Positions 37,853 to 49,900 of a DNA stretch of 64,000 nt are shown here, piece after piece. The stretch comes from Aspidiotus rigidus. Taxonomy: Eukaryota; Arthropoda; Insecta; Hemiptera; Diaspididae. Positions within the stretch are counted from its first letter, which is position 1. Every line of letters starts with the position of its first letter. The notes under the pieces were generated by a model, which worked only from the letters and a program-made list of their open reading frames with translations, did no database searches and was not told the origin of the DNA. Both the position numbers and the translations under genes were made by a program. The stretch spans positions 330,738 to 394,737 of the forward strand of contig JAVHKY010000064.1 of the NCBI GenBank assembly GCA_035079385.1. Reading direction: 5' to 3'.

Positions 37853-37939
37853 ATGGGTTTTTTTCTGGAATTGGATGGTTGTTGTTGCTGCTGCCGACTG
37901 CGTACCGGTAGCTTGGTCCTATTATGGATTACCGTCGTG
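37853..37939 (+). CDS. Exon 1 of the four-TM gene
   Basis: Encodes residues 1-29: a short acidic start, five cysteines, RLRTGS, and the first half of membrane helix 1. The donor is GTG|GTAAGTA, a near-consensus phase-0 site. The reading frame is open for 16 codons upstream of the ATG and closed by TAA before that, so this ATG is the likely start. No clear TATA box is seen upstream. Confidence 0.75.
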
Positions 37940-40900
37940 GTAAGTAAATATCGTTCAGTATTCATTGACCACAATGGTGGACACGCAGGTTTAAACTGAG
38001 CAAGGGTACCTACTTATAGTTGGGTACTTGTATTAATGTACGAGATTATGGAGAGTAGCGCGTCTTCTTTTTTTTTCTCGACCGAAGAATTGAGCGTAGA
38101 AATACTCAATAGAAAATCGTCAATTTTTGAATAACCTCCCAAAGGAGAAACTTTGTTTTGATTCTCGTAATGTCTGGGGGTCATTTTACTCTTCTAACAT
38201 TTCTCAAGTCGTATCATCCCTTCCAAAGTTTTCCTACCTTGAATAATAATTATTTTTCTAAGTGTCAACGTCTTTTTAGCCCCACATATAGTCGAATTCA
38301 TTCTGTTCTATTTTTCGTATTTTGAATATTCTGCCCGGGCTAGATTTTTTTGATACTTATCTTACGTAACATACACAATGTTACGATAGTAAATAATCTC
38401 TTTCATTCGTAATTCAATGCCCGCCTAAACGAACTCCTATTTGTATTATCTCTTCAGCTTTAGTATTCTGACCATATTCACAATTCGTTAATCTACGAAT
38501 TAAAACCAGTAATCAATACAGCTAGAAATGTTCTATTAAAAACTCGCTATCAGATCTTTCCTTCTAGTAGACGTATCGTAATACCATGGGCCCAATCCAT
38601 TTTCATAAGACCACGGAAGCTCTTTCAAAATAATTGGAGCTAGAAAGTTGAAGATCTTCCAAGTTTCGTTATCTTCAATTCATTTGTGGCTAAGGAAGCA
38701 AATGACCATGAATTTCATTAAAACAGGGAATAATTGGAGCATTCTACTATTCTTTCCAGCTTGGAGTTTGTTGTATGAACAGGGGGATCTGTTCTGTGGG
38801 TCGAATTAATCTTGGTGTTGAGAATTCAAATTAAAATCGTGAAGAGACTTGAGTTTTTCCGTGTCTCTTGTGTCAATGTGTGTTATATAATCTGTTACAT
38901 CGGACTTGGACCATATTAACAGGGAACCTGTTCTATGGGCTTTTTTTTTTAATTTTGGCGTGTGCCGTCCGGCGAAAAACTTGAAAACATTTCGACACTC
39001 GAGTTATATACGGTGGGAGTGGGACTGAGAAGAATTTCGACCTCCGAGCTATAGAAGGGGGACTTGGAAAAATTTCAACTCTCGAGATATTTATGATAAG
39101 AGAGAAGCTTTTTGTTTTGTCGGACATCACACGGCGTACCGCAAAAAGAATACCGATAAGGGGGGAGTTGTGCGGATAAAATATGTTTGAGTGTATCGTC
39201 TATGGTTTGATGCTTTAATTTTAACAGGGAACCTGTTTTATGGGAGGGTAATTTGAAGAAGAATGATGGGCGCCGGGAGGCAAAACGTGGGACTTTAAAA
39301 AATTTCTATTTCTGAACTACATGTATGTGATAGGTGAGGGACTTGGAAAAGTCTCCACTTTCGAGCTGTGCATCATAGGAGGGGACACTTTGAGGTATAT
39401 GCGTTAGGAGGTTCTATTTCGGCCGTTAGCTTGAAATAATGTATACTAGACCAAGAAGGGGGCGAACAAGCGGAGCGAGTGAAGTCTCGAAAAGCCTTCA
39501 TCATACTAGGCCTAATATACAGCATACTAGCCTGGTTCATTTATTTATTCATTATTTTATACATAAATTTGCACGTTTCGATAGCATTGAAAAATTTCTA
39601 CTTTCGAGCTATACATGATGGAGAGGGGGACTTTGAAAAATTTCGAGCTGTATTTGAGAGGACTTGGAGAAGCTTTGGACGTCAAAGTGGATTAGGCTTA
39701 CTGGGGAAACCACTGAAAAAATTCGCCTAGAACTTGACCTGATGAGGAAAAACCATTGAGGTGGTGAGAAACAAAGTTCAAACTATGTGGGAATGACAAT
39801 GCGCACTAGTGACTCCCATAAAACAGGTTCCTTGTTTGTCTCAATTAACAAAGTTAATGAAGGCAACCCCGAGCAGGTCACCACGTGGGCTACGAGTTTT
39901 TTTCAAGTCCCTCTCCTGTCATATATAGCTCGGAGGTCGAAATTTCTCGAAGCTCAGCTCGAGAGTAAATATTTTAACAGGGAACCTGTTCTATGGTTTT
40001 TTTTGAGAAATTTGCCGTGCGCCGTTCGGCGAAAACTTGGAAAAATTTTGACTCTCGAGCTATCCCGGGTGGGGAAAAAGATGTTACCAGTTAAATTGGA
40101 GTTTGAACTAAATTCACTTTAGCTCAAAAACGCGACAGGTTGGATGCATACATTGAATCTACGAAATTTGTATCTCAATTTTATCTTCAATTTGCGCCCA
40201 TATTCAAATTTCTACCATATTTCTGAGCCGAGTTATGGACCAAAGTGTGACAAAAATTGATCAATTTGCCAAAATTCTCAAAAATTGAAAATTATTCAAT
40301 CTTTTATATTTTATCCGATTTGAAAGTGAAATTCAACACTGGTTAACCCTATGAAGCTTGGAAGTGGGAGGTTTTTTAATTTCTTATTTTGGAAATCTTG
40401 GCAAATTGGTCAATTTCACATTTTGGTCCATTACTCGGCTCAGAAAAGTCGTAAAAACTTCGGATATGGCTCAAATTAAAGATAAAATTGAGATACAAAA
40501 GTCGTGCTCTTAAACTATAAGTCTAACGTTTTGCGTTTTCACGCTACAACAAATTTAGCGCAAACTCCCATTTAACTGGCAACATCTTTCTGCCCCACCC
40601 GGTATATGATAGGAGGGGGACTTGAAAAAATGTCGACTCTCGAGCTTTATATATAGCTTGAAGGATGAAAGTTTTTCAAGTCCCCTTCCTATAATATACA
40701 GCTCGAAAGTCGAGAAAAATTTAGACTCGAACTGTATTATACTAGGCTTATAGTAGGTCCAGAACTTTTTTATACTAGCTTTATACTAGGTCTAAGCTTC
40801 CTTGAATTCTCAATACCATATCCCAGGGGTGGATTTACGGGTACATTTTTTTTTGGGGGGGGGCGGGGTTATTCCATTGTTTAAAAGAATTTCTTCCTCG

Positions 40901-43900
40901 CTCCGCTCGAAAAATATAGTCAAATTAGACAATTTAAGTCTTTTTTGGAGGCTTTGAGGGAAACGTTCCCCTTGTCCCCCCCTGATATCCAATTTGACTC
41001 ATAAAACAGGTTCCCTACGTTCTTCGTTCAACTTCGTTGAGGAAGCCGTCGTTTTTTCAAGTCCCTCTCTTGTAATAAATATACAGCTCGAGGGTTAACA
41101 TTTTTTCAAGTCCCCCTCCCATCATATATAGCTCGAGAGTCGATTTTTTTCCAAGTCGCCCCCCCTTCTCCTTGACATCATCAATGTATTTCTTGAAAGT
41201 ACCCCCAATGAAAGGGACAGTGGGTTCCCCTCTAAAAAAAATTATACGTGATGAATTTGAGACAAAACATAATCGTGATCCCTGCCCTCTGAAATGCCGA
41301 GAAAACATGCTATTTACCAAAAATTCCACTACACGCAAAACTTCAATACCTCCTAAAGTCGGTAAAAAAGATCGAAATTTGAAAGAAAAATGTCAATTTT
41401 TTAAATAAAAAATTGAAATTCTACCGCCAAAATTTCCGGATTTATCCCCTGCGAAATGGTTGAAAGGATCTTGCGAGAGTATAATACGTACTATATCTCC
41501 ACAATAGGTCATTGTTTCGAGAACAGGTTATCATGATAAAAATTTTGAAATCTTGTCAAATGTGCTTGAAAAAATCTATACTATTATGACACCAATTATG
41601 CCAACCCAACTCCCAAGGTAGAGCGTAAGGCTCGATGACGTATAGTTCTATTGTTTGAAGTTTCCACAGTCACCATGTCTGCAATTTTTGATGCTTCAAA
41701 ATTCCTCGTACATTTTGTACAAAGTTCGAAACATTTAAAAAACGTGTTAAAAACATGGAAAATCCTCAAAACTAAGCAACTTGCTGTACGTACCTCCTGT
41801 TTCCCCGTACAAAATTTAGAGTACAAAGACCGAAGTTGAAAGCATAAAAGTTGTAGACAAATAAACATAAACTTGAGCATTGGTAATGAATTATGGTACC
41901 TCGAATTACATAGCAGGTTTTGTTTTTTACAAAGATACCTACTTGTTTTACACTTTGCAGTACAACTGCATATCTGGAAGCCTTGACCACCAACCAACGA
42001 TTCCTTTATATTGGCACCACGCCACGTAAAAAAATCGTTTTTCCTGGGACTCCCTCCTTCTTTGGGAAATTTGAAGCACACGGGGCAGGTTGATTGCGCG
42101 AGAGTAATAATTATGTCGTTTCTATACTAAGTTTGTAGAAACCGTTCGCCTGTATGAACTCGCGTAGTATTATTGAATACTGTTCTTCACTCACTATGCA
42201 GATGTCCATGAAATTTGATGTCCGAGTGAAAATTGACCGACAGAAAAAAGAACACTAAAAATTAATTGACAGAAAATTGTGATTGCTGAAAAATGAACGT
42301 ACGAAATTGGAACGTGGCGAAATTTAGATTTAGCGAATTTTAATCGGGCAAAATTTGGACATTACAAAATAGTTGGAAAAACCATAAGTTCTGAAAAATT
42401 GAAACGTTCTGAATTAGAAAAGTATTCTAGAATGTATAAATTTTAATAAGTGAGATTGTGAGCGATACTCCTTCAATAAGTTAAGAAGTAGTCGTCTCCA
42501 CTGTCGATGTCATCCTTTTCGTCATGAATAAAAAATCGTGTGAATAATTTGATTTTGCCTGAGATGACGAATAATTTTGTTAAGTATACAAAAGCAAAAA
42601 TTCGCATTAATTCATACTTTATGGTGGTATTATCAACATCCTCCTTCCTGATGCATAAGCGTGTGATAAAATTACAGTATATAGTTAGTACCCACGAGTA
42701 TATCATTCAGTAGAACAGGAACTTTCAATTTCTATATCGCATGTTCAACTTGCTGGGTTTATTCGAGCTTATCGAGAGCACAATTCTTTTTTAATACCTA
42801 CGTCTTTTGTGAAATTTTTTTTTGCCGAATTTCTCAAACGACTTTTTTTGCACTGATAATTTTTAGGTGGACAACTTTCGTCGTTGCTTAATTTCTCAAA
42901 GGACTTTTTTCTGTCGATCAATATTCGGTGTTTTTTTTTCTGTTGGTCAATTTCTGCTCGGACAAATTTCCTGACACCGAATTATCCGCAACGGGCAATT
43001 TAAAGCACCATCAAATGTTTTTCGAAAATACATTTTTAAAGTTTAAAAATTTGAAGATAACTGTTGATGCAGCAATATGACCGATTACACTAGGTACTGC
43101 ACAAGAAAAAATTTTTTGTTTGTAGCAGTCATTTGAATAAGTGTTTCTAGAGTAATTTTCAACGCTGAATTCAATGCCGTTTCCCGTTTTTCGAGAGCAC
43201 GCCTAGATTTTTCAGAATGTTCTCGTTTATTCGTATCGATTTGCCGCGGAATGTCGCGAAACCTAAGATACCTACGTTCTCGAGTTTGGATACTGCTACT
43301 ACCGACCGGTATCGACCGTGAAGTTCCGCGGCAAATTGATGTAAATAAACAACAACATTGCGAAAAATGTAGACGTGCCATTGCAAAACAGGAAACGGCA
43401 TTGAATTCAGCGTTAAAAATTACTCCAGAAACACTTATTCAAAAGAATGCTGATTTGAATCGAGTTCTGTAAAAGCCGACCAAGCGACAAGCCAACGACC
43501 CCCCCTACGATTTTTCCGAGCCAAGTTATGGACCAAAATTGACCAATTTGCCAAAATTCTCAAGAATTAAAAATTGTTCGAACTTTCGTAATTAACCTTA
43601 TTTGGAAAATTAAATTTAACGCAGATTCCGAAAAAAATGTCTGAATAATCCTATGAAGCTTGAAATTGAGGGAATTTTTAATTTTGGGAAATCCTCGCAA
43701 GTTGGTCAATTTTTGGCACATTTTGGCCCATAACTCGACTCAGAAAAGTTGTAAAAAGTTGGGTAGGAACGCAAATTAAAGATGAAATTGAGATACAAAT
43801 TTTGTACATTTAAACTATACGAGTATATCTAACATTTCCCGTTTTTGAACTACTACAAATTTAGTCAAAATCCCCATTCAACTGTTAAAACATCATTTTA

Positions 43901-46900
43901 GCGCACCCTGTAGGTATATCATTATTCGCGCTTCTATCATTCACTAACAGCCATTTTTTTGGCGTCTGCCACTGTTACCTAGGACTAAAGTCGAGAGTGA
44001 AACCGGTCCCGTTTTAGTATTCGTACAGTATACCGCGGCAAGACGTCACGGTGATGCGAACTGCGCAACATTCTTAAAATTCGTAGAACCATATCGGAAG
44101 TGTCCTTGAAAATTTCAAACACATAACGCGAAGATCTGCCTGCAGTGCGAGTGGGAAAACACGTGTAGAATAGTAGTTAGTACCGGTACGTGATATTCGA
44201 GCATTGTGACGTACTCGTACCTGAACATTATTGTACACTCGAGACGTTCCAGTTCATTTTAATTTAAAGAAAAAACGTAAAAAAAATTTCGCCAAGTTCT
44301 ACATATATAGTTTTTCTTCTGAAGTAGATGCAACTTGTATTTTTTGAGCTGCAAACCGGTTTTAACTACGGAATAAGAAGGAAAATGTGTTCGCCTTAGC
44401 TATCGAGGTATTTCAATAAACAAAATAGGTAAATTACAAGCACGTATGAAATTCATATTTTACATGTATACCGGTTTCGGAAACTTATCGTAAATATTTT
44501 ACCCATCAAAAATTTTCTCTATTCAGTCTCTAAAACTGGATATTGTGCATACTTTTTTTTGTACGTACACAACACAATTTGCATAGTTTGATTTTTGGAA
44601 AAATTTGCGACTTTGAAGCATTATAAATAGAGACCGGAATCACCGGCATCTGTCAGATGATTTTGCTTGGAGACAGGCGGCTGAAAATCAATGGAAGCAC
44701 GTTTCAAGGTATAGGGAGCCGGGGAAACAATTTTTATTTTGCCGAACTTGAAATAAATGCCGAAAACAGCGGTAAATGCCAAATAATGCCAGAAAGTGGC
44801 GAATTTTCGGTTTTTTTTTTTTTAGGAAATATCGTAATTTACTCGTATTTATGAAATACGCAAAACTTGGATAAAAACTGCTTCTTTGTCCTCAGTGTAC
44901 TGCAAGTTTCCACGTAGACCGTGATAGGACACGTAAGAAAGCAGATACTAAGCCGACGACACACAGAAATAGGAAATACGGATACTTACATACTTATTCT
45001 CCCAAAAAAATAGTACTACGCCCGATTATTTGTGTGTCCCTCTAGGATGCCGAAAGAGATAAGTACACGCGCTTTCTCTGCTATACTCACCACAAATTGA
45101 GTTAAGTTCTGCAGGTTTGGGATTTTGATAATTTACTGGCCTCAGTGGATGAAATATGTAGGACCCTGTCCCATAAACTGAAATTGGGTGAGGATCATAA
45201 GCTGGAGGGTCTTCGGTTGAATCAAAAACCCAACCCTGAACAAAACGTGAGTGGTCACGAGTCAAGGGGTAATTAATGTGTCCGGGATATGAAATCCAAA
45301 TTCTTGCTTACAGATAAGAATTTGCAACCACTCCTGCACGCCGGGACCTTGGTGAATTAAAAGCATTAGTTGCGGTTGGTGTTGGGAACGTATTTAGCCT
45401 CAATCTACCTGAGGTTAAACGTCTTCTGAAGGACCTTCCCTCAGGGATCCCTAAGTTGCCTGGTTGGTGCAATATGGCTATTTCTTCGCTAAAACAAAAA
45501 GTGTTTTTCAAAAGCCTTGTCATTACTGGGGCGAATAAGGGTGCTGCGTCTGTGATCCTCCGGATTCTGAGTATGTTTCTTCAGAACGGTGCAGTGGCTA
45601 CCACCACCATAAGTTTCCCCTCCTATAAAAAAGATGGTCTTGCCTTTACTCGTGGAGTTTTTAACTCATATAATGAAAATGTAACTTACGCAATTTTATC
45701 AACGGCTCCAATGAAGTGTTACACAGTCACGCTTTAAGAGAGGCTGACAAAGTAATGAACTCTCATGCACCTAAGGTGTACGGGTTAATCAAGACTCACA
45801 AAGAGGGCTATCCTATCAGGCCGGTAGTTTCGTTTATGGTTAGCCCCACGTAGCGCCTAAGCCGTTACCTCGCCGTTTGGTTCGTACACAACACAAGTTT
45901 TTAGCGAGGAACCCGCTATCCATTTTGTTAGGAGATTACATCCTCAGAAAACGTCCGGGTCCGCGTCCGCAGGTTAGGTCAGGTTACGGGACTTAGAAGA
46001 ATTTCGAGTCTCGAGCTATATATGATAGGAGGGGGACTTGGAAGAATCGTGACTTTCGAGCTATATATGATAGGAGGGGGACTTAGAAGAATTTCAAGTC
46101 TCGAGCTATATATAATAGGGGGGGGGGGGACTTGGAAGATTTTTGACTTTCGAGCTACCGTCCGCCGTCCGCCGTCCAACCAAAAACTTGGAAAAATTTT
46201 GAGACTCGAGCTATATATGATAGGAGGGGGACTTGGAAGAATCGTGACTTTCGAGCTATATATGATAGGAGGGGGACTTGGAAGAATTGTGACTTTCGAG
46301 CTATACATGATAGGAGGGGGACTTGGAAGAATCGTGACTTTCGAGCTATATATGATAGGAGGGGGACTTAGAAGAATTTCAAGTCTCGAGCTATATATAA
46401 TAGGGGGGGGGGGAACTTGGAAGAATTTTGACTTTCGAGCTACCGTCCGCCGTCCAACCAAAAACTTAGAAAAATTTTGAGACTCGAGCTATATATGATA
46501 GGAGGGGGACTTGGAAGAATTTCAAGTCTTGAGATATATATGATAGGAGGGGGACTTGGAAGAATCGTGACTTTCGAGCTATATATGATAGGAGGGGGAC
46601 TTGGAAGAATTTCGACTCTCGAGCTATATATGATAGGAGGGAATGTAGAATGATAATTTCGATTTGAATTATATGACAAGATTATCAACTCGGTTCCACA
46701 CCACCTGAGAGGTCGAGTTAAGGAATTGCGGGTTCCCCGCTGCTATTGCAACGTCTGCAATGGCTTCTAATTTTTTTCTCTAGGTATACTGTATGACCTG
46801 GTGGATAGACTGACCAGTGCTCAGTCTCCTCTTCCGCCCTCCTCTAAACTGTTCGGCATGTATACCAACGTCCCGGGAAGAAGTTCATAGGATATATATG

Positions 46901-49900
46901 CGATATCTTAAGTGAGGTTGGTGTGCCCTCCAATACTGTTTCTGAGTTCAATGGGTTGACTAATATTTGTCAGTTCCGTGGCATCACATATCAGTTTGCG
47001 GACGGTCTGCCTATGGGTGGCCCCCTCTCCCTCTTGTGTCCGAGGTGTTTATGGATAGGATGGAAGGTTTCCTCTTTGATACTGTTTCCAACCAATTTTC
47101 CACCTTCACCGTGGACATCCATCGGTGGTTTAGGTATGTGGATAATATTTTTGATTCCCTTCAGGCCTTCCATCAAATTTTGAATACTTATCACGCGAAA
47201 TTGAATTTCACTTTGGAGTTAGGTGGGTTATCTTTGAACTTCCTTGACCTCAAAATCGCCCTCTTGCCTACGCCCGCGGGTACTATGGAATTTGAGTTCG
47301 ACGTCTTCCGTAAGCCAGCTTACACAGGGCAAAGCACACGCGGGGACTCCCTTCACCACGCCTCACACAAAACTGCCGCGTATATTGCCATGGCTCATAG
47401 GTTAAAAAGAAATTAATACAATCACGCATATTGCGCTTTCCAATAATATTAATATTAATGTTCAGAAAATTGTGCGCAGAAGGAGGAAGGCCATCGCTTT
47501 ACGGAGAGCTACCTCCCTGCATCATCTTGGTAACTCTGTGGAGAAAACGCGTTGTGCTCGTGTCTCTTATCTGGGTCACCTGTCCCATAAAATTCAAAGA
47601 CTTCTGAAGAATCTCGGGTACAAGACTGCTTTTTACAGTCCTTATACTCTACGGCATCTGTCGAACACTAAGGACCCCACCCTCCCCCAGCAAAAAACCA
47701 GGTTTTATAAGATCAATTGCGGCGATTGAAACGCTGTGTATGTTGGCCAAACGAGCAGGGCTCTTGCGTATCGTATAGGGGAGCATGAATCCGCCATTTG
47801 TAACAACAAACCCCAAAAATCTGCCTTTGCCCGGCATATTCTGACACAGGCCGTTTCCCCTCGAAAATAAGGGTCTCTCTTCTCCACATCTCGCCGAAAG
47901 GCAAGATTCTAAGTAGATTAGAGGAGATTGATATTATTAAGCACAAAAATAATACAGCCTGCGAATTATTAAACAACACCGAGCATGTTTTGTTTGGCAG
48001 CTTCGTAACGTACGTTTCCGGGTTGATACCGGAATGAGTCTCTTCCTTCCTCCTCGTCATTCTTTTTTCTCTTCTCTGTTCAGTCGCGATCTGATGATGG
48101 TGTGATTCACTCCGAAATGTACGGACTCATCCTCACTAAGTTACTCTCATTCACTACGAAACCGGTCGTCGCTTCTACAATATTTTACGTGCCTGTATTC
48201 GTCTTCGTTTCCTTCTTCCTTTTTTCGAGGTTGACTCGTAATGTCGGAGGGAAATTTCTTTAATTTCATACTTTATACTTTCTACGTGCAAGATAGGTAA
48301 TCCTACAGTTCTCAGTTCCTATACCTGAGCTCCCATTGTTTCGGTCGACGTGGAGAGATCTTTCTCTGAATATAAATTAATTTTAAGGGACAAGAGGCAC
48401 AATTTAAAACAAGAAAATTTGGAAAAACACTATTTGTAATTGTTTCGTTATTATTTTTGTTACTTTGTACTTTTTTAAAAATTTTTTTGACAAATTTTGA
48501 ATTTTTAGTGCCAAATTACATCGCTTAAAATACCAAAATGCCCGGTCCCTAAATTTATAATTCAAGAGCTAGTGGAGTTTAGACAAAATTTCCTCTTTGA
48601 TTTACATTATTTAAGAGGTGTAAATAGAAAAAAGAATGAAAGCTGGGAAATTGTTCGCATTGACTACTTGGAACTTTGATAGTTTTAGAGAATTTCGTGC
48701 TGTACCTGAAGATGACCATAGACTCGGTACTTTCAGATACATGGGGTTTTGAGAATCCTGACTTTTGTTCCAGTTATAAGGTATGATATAAGAAGAAAGA
48801 TGATGACCCCAACGGGAGAAGGAGGAAAATAAGGACTTCGTAAAAGACCTGCTCCTTGAAAAAGAACTTCTCAATCACTACGTCGACACGGTTCGGCTTA
48901 ATTTACAGTATCATTTTATATTTTTTCAAATATGGTCGTAAGCCAAAAACGCATTCAACTAGAGTTGTAATATATACGATGAAATAACGAGTTTTTATCT
49001 TATCACGCGAACAATACTAATTTTCTACAGAGACAACCCAAGGGGGATCCCCTCGGTGAACTCGAAGAATTTCCCATCAAATTCACAGAACTTGGGGGAC
49101 CAACAGACGTTCAAAAGATCAAAAAATTCGCCCAATTCCTCAAGAGAGGCTCCAGATTTGACGAGCAAGTCTCCTATCTGCTGGGTAGTGGGGGCCTTGG
49201 GGATGTTGGAAAATTGCCCAACAACATCAAAAAAGCATAAAATTGATCCCGGAGGAAGACATTCATCCTTCAATTTGTCAGCCAGAGAGTCCGAGTTCTT
49301 AACTGAATAGGGAGACTCAACCTCCACGCGGGACTTGAACCACCGATCTAGAAATTTGGCGAGGGAGTAGGTCGGAGAAGTTCACGAAATTTGTCCGAGC
49401 GAAAATTGACCACTGAAAATTGACCGACAGAAAATTGTGATTGCTGAAAAATGAACTTACGAAATTTGAGCGTAGCGAAATTTACTTAGATTTTGCGAAA
49501 TTTAATCGTGCGAAATTTGGACATTGTCCTGAGATTACGAATAATTTTGTTAAGTACAAAAGCAAAGATTAAACGAAGCGCATTAAATTACTTCATATTT
49601 TATGGTGATATTATCATCATCCTCCTTCCTATTATATATATATGCATATGCACGTGATACAATTACAGTAGTTAATACACACGAGTACTCCATTCAATAA
49701 CAGGAACTTTCGATTTCTGTAATCATGTTCAACATCCTGGGTTTATTCGAGCTTATCGAGAGTACAATCACGTGTTACGTACGAAAAATAAGGAAGACGA
49801 ATACTCGAAAGTACTTGATAAAATAAATGAACGCACGAGATGCAACGATCGTTAACCAGTTTACGCAAACATAATTTTACGACCTCAGCTGATTCCGAAC

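Larger units (their letters stand above)
45430..48130 (+). mobile_element. PLE copy 3 (Penelope-like retroelement), interrupted
   Basis: Order: N-terminal domain (LVITGANKGAASVIL near 45515), YGLIKTHKEG.PIRPVVSF near 45785, foreign repeat array 45985-46650, RT core from FGMYTNVPG near 46855 to LNFLDLKI near 47245, linker, GIY-YIG domain 47690-47860, hammerhead-like motif near 48091. It is the most complete PLE here but is broken by stops, frameshifts and the array. Its left edge near 45430 is not sharp. Confidence 0.85.

Noticed and set aside
41980..42081. THAP-like start (CFKFPK...RK...) in the 161-codon minus ORF
   Set aside because: The zinc-binding C2CH spacing is absent, and the following GQGF..C.C tail fits another family better.
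43085..43472. Overlapping ORFs of 98, 76 and 73 codons on both strands
   Set aside because: They are mirror translations of hairpin H1.
46022..46480. 152-codon + ORF and 160-codon minus ORF as repeat-protein genes
   Set aside because: Both are forced open by the 45-bp period and lie inside a broken PLE.
48741..48782. Short exon between TTTCAG and GTATGA on the + strand
   Set aside because: Only 14 codons, does not fit the phase between exon 1 and exon 2 of the four-TM gene, and no conserved motif.
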